NCBI GenBank assembly: GCA_964383905.1
Contig: CAYLJO010000029.1
Span: 1 to 42,724, forward strand
Direction of reading: 5' to 3'
Origin: CAYLJO01 sp964383905
Lineage (GTDB): Bacteria > Acidobacteriota > Blastocatellia > Pyrinomonadales > Pyrinomonadaceae
DNA length: 42,724 nucleotides
The position numbers were made by a program, and so were the translations under genes. Below, one piece after another: positions 16,241-24,206 of the stretch; within the stretch, counting starts at the first letter, position 1, and every line of letters begins with the position of its first letter. A model generated the notes under the pieces. The model was not told where the DNA came from. It searched no databases and worked only from the letters and a program-made list of their open reading frames with translations.

Positions 16241-18312
16241 CCGCCCCCCCCGAAATCGATGCGCACAATCTGCCCGGCGTCCACCTCCGCGCCGGCCGCC
16301 GGGGTCTGCCACAACGCGCGCCCTTCGCCGCGCGCTTCGAGCCGCAAGCCGAGTTGCGCGCAGACGCGCGCCGTGTCACGCAAGCTTCGACCGCGCAGGT
16401 CGGGCATCAACACCGCGTGTTTCGTCGCCAACGCGTACACCACCTCGCCCGTCGCCCGTCGCGCATCTCCCGGCGCAACCTCCTGCGGCATCGTCCCCTG
16501 CCGCTCTTCGTTCTCACGCTCAATCTCTTCGCGGGCATTCCTTACCGCTTCGGCGGCGAGCCGCGTCTGCGCGATGAGGTCCGGAGCCGATTTTAGTGTC
16601 GTGTCGGGCGCGACGTTAAGGTCCGGCAGGATCTGCTCGGCGATCTCGCGAAAGACCGGCGCCGCGACATCGCCGCCGTGATAAGCGCCCACCGGCTCAT
16701 CGATGACGACGATGATGACGACCGCCGGATCTTCGACCGGCGCGAAACCGGCGAACGAACCGACGTACCTGGTCTTCGAATAAGCTTTCGTCTTCGGATC
16801 AATCTTCTGCGCGGTGCCGGTTTTTCCCGCCGCCGTATAGCCGTCAAGTTGCGCGCGCTTGGCCGTGCCGTTCAGTGTCACGCCCTCCAGCATGCCCCGT
16901 AAAGTCCTGGCTGTTTCCGTACTGATGACGCGGCGCCGCTCCGGCGCTGCGCGAAACAGCACGGAACCGTCGGGGTCGCGAATCTCCCGCACCAGATGAG
17001 GCGCGACGCGCACCCCGTCATTAGCCAGGGCGGCAAACGCCGCGGCCATCTGAACGGGGGTGACGCCGACCTCCTGACCCATCGCGACCGAGCCGATGGA
17101 AGATGGCTGCCAGCGCCCGACCGCACGCACCAGCCCCGCCGTTTCGCCCGGCAGCTCGACGCCCGTGCGCGCACCGAAGCCGAAGCGCGTGATGTAGTCG
17201 TACATCGAAGCGTCGCCGACGCGCAGGCCGAGCTTGATCGCCGCGACGTTGCTTGATTGGGCCAGTGCGCTTGCTATTGTCAGCGACCCGAAGGGATGGT
17301 GATCGTGTATCAGACGTCCGGCCACTGTGATCGATCCCATCTGGCAGTCAACGTGGTCTTCCGGCCTGACCAGGCCCCTTTCGATTGCCGCCGCATAGAC
17401 GATGATCTTGAAAGTGGAGCCCGGCTCGTAGATATTTTGCAGCGCGCCGTTAAGCCGCGCCCGCGGTGAAGCGTTGCGCGCGTCGTTCGGGTCAAAGGTC
17501 GGCGCGCTGGCGAGCGCAAGAATCTCCCCCGTGTGCGGGTCGAGCACGATGGCGCTGCCCGACTTCGCGCGTGTACGTTCGAGCGCACTCGCGAGCGCCC
17601 GCTCGGTCCGGTACTGAACCATCTGATCGAGACTCAACTCGACCGCCTGGCCCGGGCGGGATTGAACCTCATAGCTTTCATAGGCGTGGCGGTGAGCGTC
17701 CGCTTCCAGAAATAGCTTGCCTGCCTCGCCCCGGATGCGCCCGTTATAAACCTGCTCGACGCCGGCGAGACCCACCTCGTCTAATCCGACGAAGCCGAGA
17801 ACGTGGGCCGCCAGTTCTCCGTTCGGGTAAAAGCGCTTCGACTCCTTGACTGAATGAATGCCGGCCAGCTTCAACTCGTGAATCTTCTCGGCCCGCGCGG
17901 CCTCGAGTTTACGCGCCACCCACACAAACTTTCGATGCGCCTCCCCCGCTTCCCTGAGACGTGCTTCGATCTCACCGTGGTCCACGGCGAGCACCGGGGA
18001 GAGGCGTGTGGCCGCCTCTTCAATGTTTTCGACCTCGCCCGGTACCGCGAAAAAAGATTCGACATCGACGCTGCGCGCCAGCTCACGGCCCTGCCGGTCG
18101 AGCACGAGTCCGCGGACCGGACTTACCTCGATCACATCCTGCTGCTGCGCTTGCGCGCGCCTCTCCAGCCAATCGTGTTGCGAAATCTGCAGGTAAACGA
18201 GCCGCGCCCCGATCGTGAGCATCCAGGCGGTAAGCATGAAGGCGATGACAAGCGCCCGCCGGCGCGAGGTGTCGGGACGTACTTTAGTGGAGGCGGCAAT
18301 GAGTTTGCGCAT
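16237..18312 (-). CDS. ftsI: Septal class B penicillin-binding protein FtsI with PASTA domain
   Basis: A 691-residue D,D-transpeptidase that cross-links septal peptidoglycan with FtsW. One N-terminal membrane helix (about 20-42) is followed by the PBP dimerisation domain (SPVRGLVLDRQGRELA) and the transpeptidase domain with Ser299-Thr-Phe-Lys302 (SxxK), Ser353-Ser-Asn355 (SxN) and Lys497-Thr-Gly499 (KTG). A C-terminal PASTA domain covers about 634-691 (VLMPDLRGRSLRDTARV). PASTA on FtsI/SpoVD-type PBPs suggests muropeptide or divisome contacts. The gene ends by GTGA overlap with the murE remnant start. Confidence 0.96.
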   Translation of the reverse strand: MRKLIAASTKVRPDTSRRRALVIAFMLTAWMLTIGARLVYLQISQHDWLERRAQAQQQDVIEVSPVRGLVLDRQGRELARSVDVESFFAVPGEVENIEEAATRLSPVLAVDHGEIEARLREAGEAHRKFVWVARKLEAARAEKIHELKLAGIHSVKESKRFYPNGELAAHVLGFVGLDEVGLAGVEQVYNGRIRGEAGKLFLEADAHRHAYESYEVQSRPGQAVELSLDQMVQYRTERALASALERTRAKSGSAIVLDPHTGEILALASAPTFDPNDARNASPRARLNGALQNIYEPGSTFKIIVYAAAIERGLVRPEDHVDCQMGSITVAGRLIHDHHPFGSLTIASALAQSSNVAAIKLGLRVGDASMYDYITRFGFGARTGVELPGETAGLVRAVGRWQPSSIGSVAMGQEVGVTPVQMAAAFAALANDGVRVAPHLVREIRDPDGSVLFRAAPERRRVISTETARTLRGMLEGVTLNGTAKRAQLDGYTAAGKTGTAQKIDPKTKAYSKTRYVGSFAGFAPVEDPAVVIIVVIDEPVGAYHGGDVAAPVFREIAEQILPDLNVAPDTTLKSAPDLIAQTRLAAEAVRNAREEIERENEERQGTMPQEVAPGDARRATGEVVYALATKHAVLMPDLRGRSLRDTARVCAQLGLRLEARGEGRALWQTPAAGAEVDAGQIVRIDFGGGG

Positions 18313-18470
18313 CTCTCGTGGCTTGTTCCTTCTCAGCAGTCACGCGGCGCTTGCTTGAACCGGAGCTCGCGCCGCGCATCATGGAATGCTTAAAACCAAC
18401 TTTCACCGGCAGCGCGAGGGAGAGCGCCATCCGAACGGGGCGGCCGCCGGCTTTCCGATTCTTCGCGCCG

Positions 18471-18860
18471 CTAATGATGAAGCGAAGCGGAAGGGTTGAT
18501 GAGTGCCGGTACCGGATAGTTCACCGTGCGGTCACCGCTTTTCGCCGTGCCGATCTGCGCCGGGCGGGCGGGCTGCATTCCGAGGCCGCGCGCCGCGCCC
18601 TCCAAACGCGCCGGCGTTGCCGCCTCCTCGCGTGCCAGGAGCAGGCGTCGCTGCTCCTCAAAAAGCCGTGTGCGCTCCCGGCGCAACTCCTCACTCCTGT
18701 AGCCGACCTGGAGCGCCGCGAAGCGCCGCCCCGCCGCCAAGACGAATCCGCCCGCGAGCCCGAGACCACAAAAAAGCAGCAGTACAAGACGCCATTGCGC
18801 GCCCACGTTTCGCTCGCGGTGAATAAAGAAGTTGGGTTGATTCGGAGGTAATCTTCTCAT
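18471..18860 (-). CDS. ftsL: FtsL-like cell division protein
   Basis: A small 129-residue bitopic protein: short cytoplasmic N-terminus, one membrane helix (about residues 24-43), then a Glu/Arg/Leu-rich segment (about 50-90) with heptad character expected to form a coiled coil, and a short tail. FtsL pairs with FtsB and FtsQ in the divisome. Sequence similarity in this family is low, so the call rests on topology and on its position between rsmH and ftsI. ATG at 18860 is preferred to the GTG just before it. The 158 nt between its stop and ftsI hold no gene I can support. Confidence 0.8.
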   Translation of the reverse strand: MRRLPPNQPNFFIHRERNVGAQWRLVLLLFCGLGLAGGFVLAAGRRFAALQVGYRSEELRRERTRLFEEQRRLLLAREEAATPARLEGAARGLGMQPARPAQIGTAKSGDRTVNYPVPALINPSASLHH

Positions 18861-18943
18861 CACGATCTCGGCCTTAGAATGGATCGAGCGTTGCTCCGGG
18901 GGAAGGCTCGCAGTCTACAAATAATCAAAACTTATGCGGCGCA

Positions 18944-19924
18944 TCAAGCGCCGGTCGCAGGCGCCGGGGTAACGTCGAGTTTGCGGCAGGCACGCAACCT
19001 GGCGCTGCGGGAGCGCGGATTCTCTTCCAGCTCGCGCCGCCCCGGCGCGAGTGGACGCCGGGTCAGAATCTCAACGGCACGGCGCGCGCCGCACGAGCAG
19101 ACCGGAGAGCGCGGCGGGCATTCGCAATGCCCGGCGAGACGGCGCAGCGTCTGCTTGATGATGCGGTCTTCGAGCGAATGGAAGCTGATCGCGACGAAAC
19201 GCCCGTCCGCTTGTAAAAGAGCGACGGCTTTTTCAACAAATTCACCCAACCCCTCGAGTTCGCGGTTAACGGCGATACGCAAGGCCTGAAACGTGCGCGT
19301 CGCCGGATGAATACGGTCCCGGCTGCGGTACCCCACGGCACGCGCGACCAACTCGGCTAACTCCTGCGTCCGCCGGACCGGCTGGCCGCGCTCGCGCCGC
19401 TCGACGATCCACCGCGCGATACGGCGCGAACGCCTCTCTTCGCCGTATTCGAAGATGATCCGCGCGATCTCTTCCTCCGAAAGACGTGCCAGCAAAGCGG
19501 CGGCAGTCTCCTCATCACCGCTTGCATTCATGCGCATGTCGAGCGGCGCATCATGGCGGAAGCTGAACCCTCGCGCTTCAGTGTCCAACTGGAGAGATGA
19601 GACGCCGAGGTCAACCAGCACCCCGTTGATCTCACCCGCGCCCTCAACCACCTGCGCGATGTCGCGAAAGTTTGCGTTGACGGCACGGAAGCGTGAGCCG
19701 AAACGCGCGAGCCGCCTGGCGGCCCACCCGAGCGCTTCGCGGTCGCGGTCAATACCGATCACCCGCGCATCACCCGACGCTTCGAGAATCGCCTCGCTAT
19801 GCCCACCCAACCCCAGTGTGCCGTCAATGAAGAGACCGCCACGCTGCGGCTCGAGCAGCTCAATCGTCTCGCGAAGTAGCACGGGGTGATGGGGCGCGCC
19901 CTTGCCCCCCTCAGGCGCTGCCAT
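18944..19924 (-). CDS. rsmH: 16S rRNA (cytosine-1402-N4)-methyltransferase RsmH
   Basis: SAM-dependent methyltransferase (326 residues from ATG 19924) that N4-methylates C1402 of 16S rRNA. It has HHPVLLRETIELL near the N-terminus, GTLGLGGHSEAIL (SAM loop), IGIDRDREAL, LGVSSLQLD, and the C-terminal FHSLEDRIIKQ and CPPRSPVCSCG. The open frame continues upstream to 20077, but the family starts close to HxPVLLxE, so the extra 51 residues are unlikely. GGGGTGG precedes the chosen ATG. A second possible start is ATG 19957. A promoter-like pair lies 75-100 nt upstream in the mraZ-rsmH gap. Confidence 0.95.
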   Translation of the reverse strand: MAAPEGGKGAPHHPVLLRETIELLEPQRGGLFIDGTLGLGGHSEAILEASGDARVIGIDRDREALGWAARRLARFGSRFRAVNANFRDIAQVVEGAGEINGVLVDLGVSSLQLDTEARGFSFRHDAPLDMRMNASGDEETAAALLARLSEEEIARIIFEYGEERRSRRIARWIVERRERGQPVRRTQELAELVARAVGYRSRDRIHPATRTFQALRIAVNRELEGLGEFVEKAVALLQADGRFVAISFHSLEDRIIKQTLRRLAGHCECPPRSPVCSCGARRAVEILTRRPLAPGRRELEENPRSRSARLRACRKLDVTPAPATGA

Positions 19925-19995
19925 CACCACCACCCCGTGATCTTGTTCAAAGAACATCCAGTAAGCAGCAACCAGCAAGCGGTGGGCGGTTGATC

Positions 19996-20024
19996 CGTAT
20001 AACCTCTGACCATGGCGCTGCCAA
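19996..20024 (-). promoter_or_regulatory. Candidate internal promoter upstream of rsmH
   Basis: On the minus strand, TTGGCA (20019-20024) is followed after 17 nt by TATACG (19996-20001). It sits in the 156-nt gap between mraZ and rsmH and could give MraZ-independent transcription of the cluster. Prediction by eye only. Confidence 0.45.
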
Positions 20025-20080
20025 CTCTCGTGACCTAACGAATGGCAAAGAGCCCAAATCCCCTGCTGACCGCTCACTGG

Positions 20081-20521
20081 CTAGATGCCGAGCCGCGCAA
20101 TCGCCGCCTCGTCCTCTTCCGTGTATGGGTCGGAGAGTAGCCGTTGTTGAAATCTCTCTAACTCCCAAACTTCCAGGTATGCCAGGTACCCGAGCACCGC
20201 CACATCGCCGAAGACCCCCGCGCTCTTGCGCAGTAGCGGATGAATGAGCACTCGGCCCTGCCCGTCCATCGTCGCCTGCTGGCCGTAGTAGTTCGTTCTG
20301 TCAAGAAACCTGCGCCGCGCCGGGTCCATTGAAGGCAGCAGGGCAAGGCGCTGCTCGATTGATTCCCACTCAGCCAGCGGATAAACCCGCACGTTTTCGC
20401 CCGTTAAGCTCGTTACGTAAACCTCCGTCCCGTATTTCTCCTCGACGTAACGACGAAATGGTGTCGGCACCTTCAACCGCCCCTTGGAATCTATCCGCGC
20501 CGTGTAATTTCCTCGTAGCAT
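20081..20521 (-). CDS. mraZ: Transcriptional regulator MraZ
   Basis: A 146-residue protein with two AbrB-like swapped-hairpin repeats: the first at the N-terminus (MLRGNYTARIDSKGRLKVP) and the second around DGQGRVLIHPLLRK. MraZ binds direct repeats in its own promoter and usually represses the dcw operon. First gene of the cluster, as in most bacteria. ATG at 20521 is fixed by the family N-terminus. Upstream at about 90-115 nt are three 10-nt-spaced repeats that fit an MraZ operator. Confidence 0.96.
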   Translation of the reverse strand: MLRGNYTARIDSKGRLKVPTPFRRYVEEKYGTEVYVTSLTGENVRVYPLAEWESIEQRLALLPSMDPARRRFLDRTNYYGQQATMDGQGRVLIHPLLRKSAGVFGDVAVLGYLAYLEVWELERFQQRLLSDPYTEEDEAAIARLGI

Positions 20522-20607
20522 AGGGTTTGGGCTAATGGGACATAATGAGAAGTGCTTAAACCTTTAGGTAAAACTTTAATATTCTAGTACAAGATATTCA
20601 GAAAAGT

Positions 20608-20633
20608 CCACTTCCGACCACTTTTCTCCACTC
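20608..20633 (-). promoter_or_regulatory. Candidate MraZ operator: three AGTGG repeats at 10-bp spacing
   Basis: On the minus strand the hexamers GAGTGG, AAGTGG and AAGTGG occur at 20628-20633, 20618-20623 and 20608-20613, exactly one helical turn apart. MraZ boxes in other bacteria are short direct repeats (TGGG or AAGTG types) with about 10-bp periodicity upstream of mraZ. They lie just downstream of the promoter -10, where bound MraZ would block transcription. Confidence 0.7.
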
Positions 20634-20641
20634 CGCCGCGC

Positions 20642-20670
20642 ATAGTACGCCCGTCAGTAGAGGCTGTCAA
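20642..20670 (-). promoter_or_regulatory. dcw operon promoter (sigma70 type)
   Basis: TTGACA (20665-20670) and TACTAT (20642-20647) are separated by 17 nt on the minus strand. Transcription would start near 20635, giving a leader of about 110 nt before mraZ, with the AGTGG repeats at its very start. The best promoter match in the window. Confidence 0.75.
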
Positions 20671-20700
20671 GAGTAAAAAACATGACCAAACATATTAATT

Positions 20701-20756
20701 TTAAGCACGAAATGGTGTAGAAGCGAGAAATCTTGCTTAACACCGCTAATTAAGCA
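20701..20756. repeat. TTAAGCA inverted motifs in the mraZ/zip divergent region
   Basis: TTAAGCAC (20701-20708), TGCTTAAC (20734-20741) and TTAAGCA (20750-20756) alternate in orientation; a further GTGCTTAA is at 20553-20560. The last two can form a 7-bp stem. They lie in the 372-nt gap between mraZ (minus) and the ZIP gene (plus), which also holds the dcw promoter and no further gene. They might be binding sites for an unknown regulator. Confidence 0.35.
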
Positions 20757-20893
20757 GTCAGGCGTCGGTCTCGGGAAGGAATATGGGCCACGCGCGCTTC
20801 CATTCGTAGCCAAGCACACGAGCATCATGTATAGTGCCTGCGAAATGCTGCTCTATTAATAATGGTTCCAGGCGGCGGCCAGACTAAACCCGG

Positions 20894-21679
20894 ATGCTCT
20901 TTCTTCTCCTTTTCGGCGCGATGGCGGCGCTGGCCAATGTGTTCGGCGGGCTCTTGATCGCCTCGTCAGGTGCACGCCGTCGTGATGAACGTTTTCTCAA
21001 ATACCTGATTGCTCTTGGGGCCGGTTTCATGCTCGCGGCGATCTTTATCGAGATCCTTCCCGAAACCATCGGTATCTGGACGGGGGAACCGGCGACGAGG
21101 GGTGCACCGGCGCAGGCGGTCGTCGGCGCCATGGCGCTACTGTTGGCGGGCTACCTGCTGATACAGCTTTTCGAGCACACTATTGCGCCCCATTTTCACT
21201 TCGGCGCCGAGACACATCCTGAATCGATGCTTCGTCCTTCCGTGGCCTACACGGCGATCGGCGGGCTTCTGATCCATACGTTCTTCGACGGCGTCTCGAT
21301 TGCCGCCGCATTTCTCGTTAATTTCAGAGTCGGGCTGCTCGTCTTTATCGCGATTCTTTTGCACAAAGTGCCGGAGGGATTTACGGTCGCCTCGATCATG
21401 CTCGCCTCGGGTCGCTCGTTGCGGAAAGCACTGGTCGCGTCGCTGGCGATCGGCACGGCAACCTTCGCCGGCGTGATCGGCGTGGCCCTGCTCAAAAGCA
21501 AATTCCAGGCGGCCGTCGCCTACGCTTTACCCTTCTCCGCGGGTGTTACGCTCTACGTCGCCGCGAGTGATCTGATTCCGGAAGTGAATCATAAAGAGGA
21601 GAAGAACCCGTTGGTTTCTGTCGTCGTCTTCGTCGGCGTCGCGCTCTTCTATCTATTGCATCGTTTGGTCGAGAGGTGA
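20894..21679 (+). CDS. ZIP family divalent metal transporter
   Basis: A 261-residue membrane protein with about eight helices. The two metal-site helices are recognisable: HTFFDGVSIAAAF in helix 4 and HKVPEGFTVASIM in helix 5, matching the HNxxDG and HKxPEG motifs of ZIP proteins. A His-containing loop (HTIAPHFHFGAETH) lies between helices 3 and 4, typical of the ZIP variable loop. Likely imports zinc or another divalent metal across the inner membrane; the exact metal cannot be told. ATG at 20894 begins directly with the first helix, and no strong Shine-Dalgarno is seen. It stands alone in front of the TPM gene, 91 nt away. Confidence 0.9.
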   Translation: MLFLLLFGAMAALANVFGGLLIASSGARRRDERFLKYLIALGAGFMLAAIFIEILPETIGIWTGEPATRGAPAQAVVGAMALLLAGYLLIQLFEHTIAPHFHFGAETHPESMLRPSVAYTAIGGLLIHTFFDGVSIAAAFLVNFRVGLLVFIAILLHKVPEGFTVASIMLASGRSLRKALVASLAIGTATFAGVIGVALLKSKFQAAVAYALPFSAGVTLYVAASDLIPEVNHKEEKNPLVSVVVFVGVALFYLLHRLVER

Positions 21680-21747
21680 GGCGCGCGGCGGAAAGCAGAA
21701 GGGGAGCGATACGGGAACGCTTCCGCCAAACTCGCCCGTAGTTGGTG

Positions 21748-21775
21748 TTGACCGGGGCGCGTGAATTGTTATGAT
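21748..21775 (+). promoter_or_regulatory. Promoter-like pair overlapping the TPM gene start
   Basis: TTGACC (21748-21753) and TATGAT (21770-21775) are 16 nt apart. The -10 contains the annotated ATG (21771), so either the promoter is spurious or translation starts from a codon downstream. Confidence 0.35.
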
Positions 21776-22634
21776 TGATTTGTTGAGTCGGAATAACCGG
21801 ACATCTGTTATTCTCGCCGCCGTCGTGGCCTGCGCGCTTCTGGCGGGCGTGGCTTCGGCGAATGCGCAGACGACCCAATCGGGGCTGCCGCCGCCGACCG
21901 GATACGTCAACGATTACGCCGGTGCCATCGACGCGGCAACGAAGCAGCGGATGGAGACTATTCTCAAGAATCTCAATGACCGCGCCAACATTCAATTCGC
22001 GGTTGTCACCGTTAAGACGACGGGTGACAGAGACATTTTCGATTACTCGCTGGCCGTGGCACGCGGCTGGGGCATCGGCGCCCCCGACAGTGAAAAGAAT
22101 GGCCTGCTGCTGCTCGCCGCCATTGACGATCGCAAATACTTCATTCAGGTGAGTCGTCATCTCGAAGGCGATCTGCCGGATGGCCTGGTGGGCGAGATCG
22201 GTCGCCGCATGCGTGACTCGTTTCGTGCCGGCAACTACGGCGAAGGCCTGATGACGGCAGTGCAAACTATCGTCGCCACGCTGGCCGAGAAGCGCGGGTT
22301 TAGCATCGAGGGCATAGATCAGCGTTACGCCTACCGCCAGCCCCAGCGGCCTCCTGCCAGACGGCAATCGGGCGGAGGCATCTCGCCATGCGTCATCATC
22401 TTTATTATAGTCGTCATCCTGATCTTACTGGCGGGCGCGGGCGGGGGCGGCGGGTGCCTTAACCTGCTGCTGCTCGGCTCTCTGTTCGGCGGTGGCGGCC
22501 GGGGCGGCTCCGGCTCGAGCGGCTGGAGTGGCGGCGGCTTCGGCGGGTCGGGTGGCGGCGGTGGTGGCGGGTTCGGTGGCTTCGGCGGCGGCGGTGGAGA
22601 TTTCGGCGGCGGCGGCGCAGGCGGTAGCTGGTAA
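21771..22634 (+). CDS. TPM-domain (YgcG-type) membrane protein
   Basis: A 287-residue protein: signal peptide (about 12-34), a TPM domain (about 40-190) opening GYVNDYAGAIDAATKQRME and containing VARGWGIG and KNGLLLLAAIDDRKYFIQV, one membrane helix (about 205-225), and a long Gly/Ser-rich tail with many GGGGFGG repeats. TPM proteins are anchored in the cell envelope and occur near LemA; proposed roles include photosystem or membrane-protein maintenance and phosphatase activity, none certain here. A LemA gene lies two genes downstream on the same strand. The Gly-rich tail is encoded by very GC-rich repetitive DNA. Start ATG 21771 lacks a clear Shine-Dalgarno and overlaps a possible -10 box. 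Confidence 0.88.
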   Translation: MIDLLSRNNRTSVILAAVVACALLAGVASANAQTTQSGLPPPTGYVNDYAGAIDAATKQRMETILKNLNDRANIQFAVVTVKTTGDRDIFDYSLAVARGWGIGAPDSEKNGLLLLAAIDDRKYFIQVSRHLEGDLPDGLVGEIGRRMRDSFRAGNYGEGLMTAVQTIVATLAEKRGFSIEGIDQRYAYRQPQRPPARRQSGGGISPCVIIFIIVVILILLAGAGGGGGCLNLLLLGSLFGGGGRGGSGSSGWSGGGFGGSGGGGGGGFGGFGGGGGDFGGGGAGGSW

Positions 22635-22737
22635 AGGGGTGGAGGCCGTCGGGATGAACACCAGACGCCCAAAAGCTTTCACTCCCTTTCACTTCCTTTT
22701 ATTTACCTTCATCCTTCGTCCACTCGTGGAGGTCGAG

Positions 22738-23472
22738 ATGGCTAATAAGATCGCTCAGGATGCCTTCAACCATTTAATTAACGACCTGCGCTCGACGCAC
22801 GGCGATAATCTCGTCTCCGTCGTCCTCTACGGCTCGGCGGCGGCGGGCGATCACATCGAGCTGCGCTCGGATTACAACCTGCTCATCGCCCTGAACCGTA
22901 TCACGCCCGAAGATCTGCGGCTCGCGCAGGCCCCGATGCGTGAATGGCAGCGGTTGGGCCATCCGCTGCCGGTTTATTTCACCACCGAGGAACTTCGTGA
23001 TGCGTCAGACGTATTTCCGATTGAGTTTCTGCAGATGGAGAGGGCGCGCGTCGTACTGTACGGCAAGGACCCGTTCGAATTTGTGGAAGTCTCGGAGGAG
23101 AATTTGCGGCACCAGACGGAGTACGAGCTAAGGAGCAAGCTGATTCAATTGCGGCGGCTGTACATCCCGGCGTCCGTCTCGGTCGAGAAATTGTCGGCGC
23201 TGATGAGTGACAGCCTCGCGAGCTTTGCCGCCCTGTTTCGTCCCGTCCTGATCTTGAGCGGCAAGGAACCGCCCGTGGCCAAGCCCGACGCCGTGCGCGC
23301 GACGGTCAAGCTGCTCGGCCTTGACGGCGAACCCTTCGAACGGATTTTCGCGCTGCGCGCGACGGGCGAGGCGCCTTTAACGGATACCGAGGCTAATGAT
23401 CTTTTCGCCGCTTACATGGCCCAGGTCGAGCGCGTCATCGAAGCGGTTGACCGGATGGAGAATAAGTCGTGA
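22738..23472 (+). CDS. Nucleotidyltransferase-fold protein with altered active site
   Basis: 244 residues from ATG 22738, chosen because GGAGG lies 5 nt upstream; the longer frame to 22492 is a shadow of the Gly-rich tail. The N-terminal part matches the DNA polymerase beta-like nucleotidyltransferase motif: Gly32-Ser33, then Ser44-Asp45-Tyr46-Asn47. The family needs two Asp residues (GSxxxG...SDxD); here the second is Asn, so metal binding and catalysis may be lost. The C-terminal half is alpha-helical (about 120-240), like HEPN-type helical partners. It sits between the TPM and LemA genes. Possibly a pseudoenzyme or sensor; substrate unknown. Confidence 0.75.
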   Translation: MANKIAQDAFNHLINDLRSTHGDNLVSVVLYGSAAAGDHIELRSDYNLLIALNRITPEDLRLAQAPMREWQRLGHPLPVYFTTEELRDASDVFPIEFLQMERARVVLYGKDPFEFVEVSEENLRHQTEYELRSKLIQLRRLYIPASVSVEKLSALMSDSLASFAALFRPVLILSGKEPPVAKPDAVRATVKLLGLDGEPFERIFALRATGEAPLTDTEANDLFAAYMAQVERVIEAVDRMENKS

Positions 23473-23530
23473 ATCGTTAATCGTAAACTGATGAAATGAA
23501 TCGTCTATTCATGGATTAAGGAGAAGAGAG

Positions 23531-24169
23531 ATGAATAAGAGAAGAATGTTGCTGCTGGCTTTCGCCTTGTTTGTGACTGTGACGGCCGGCGGGTGCGGGT
23601 ATAACACGCTTCAGAGTAAACAGCAGAATGTCAGGAAGAAGTGGTCGGATGTGGAGAGCCAGCTTCAACGCCGCGCCGATTTGATCCCGAATCTCGTTGC
23701 GGCGGCCCAGTCTGCCGGGGTGCAGGAGCAGGAAGTTTTCGGCCAGATTGCCCAGGCGCGTTCACGCCTTTTAAATGCGACGAACGCCCAGCCGCAGGGC
23801 GAAGGCGGCGACAAGACTCCTGAACAGAAGCAAGCCGTGATCGATGCGAACAACAGCTTCGGCGGGACAATCGGCCGGTTGTTATCCTTGCAAGAGAGCT
23901 ACCCGCAGTTGCGTTCAAGCGAGAACTTTCTGAGGCTGCAGGATGAACTGGTGGGCACCGAGAACCGAATTGCCGTCGCGCGCAGCGACTACAATGCGGC
24001 GGTGCAGGATTACAATACGACGCGCGGCAATTTCCCGACGGTCATCGCGGCCAAGCTTTATGGATTTAAAGAGGAGCCCTACTTCAAAGCTGAAGATACG
24101 GCGCGCCAGGTCCCGCGCTTCGACCCCAACGCGTTGCGCAAAAATCAGGGCAACACAAACACTAAATAG
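23531..24169 (+). CDS. lemA: LemA family lipoprotein
   Basis: 212 residues. An N-terminal signal with a lipobox-like AGGCGYN (Cys about 22) suggests lipid anchoring. The LemA core is clear: NTLQSKQQNVRKKWSDVESQL, RRADLIPNLVAA, then VARSDYNAAVQDYNTTRGNFP. LemA proteins form helical bundles on the outer face of the membrane; their role is poorly defined, often alongside TPM proteins or peptidases. ATG 23531 has AAGGAG about 8 nt upstream. It faces the BMC gene cluster, with which it is convergent. Confidence 0.93.
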   Translation: MNKRRMLLLAFALFVTVTAGGCGYNTLQSKQQNVRKKWSDVESQLQRRADLIPNLVAAAQSAGVQEQEVFGQIAQARSRLLNATNAQPQGEGGDKTPEQKQAVIDANNSFGGTIGRLLSLQESYPQLRSSENFLRLQDELVGTENRIAVARSDYNAAVQDYNTTRGNFPTVIAAKLYGFKEEPYFKAEDTARQVPRFDPNALRKNQGNTNTK

Positions 24170-24206
24170 AGGATTGTGCCGAACGGTTGATGCGAGGAGA
24201 TTCGCC

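Noticed and set aside
19925..20077. 51-residue N-terminal extension of RsmH
   Set aside because: The family begins near HxPVLLxE; the extension contains a promoter-like pair and has no conserved look.
22331..22672. Minus-strand Pro-rich frame opposite the TPM gene
   Set aside because: Mirror of the Gly-repeat coding region on the other strand; no independent support.
22492..22737. N-terminal extension of the nucleotidyltransferase gene
   Set aside because: Ala/Gly-rich shadow of the TPM Gly-rich tail; a Shine-Dalgarno supports ATG 22738.
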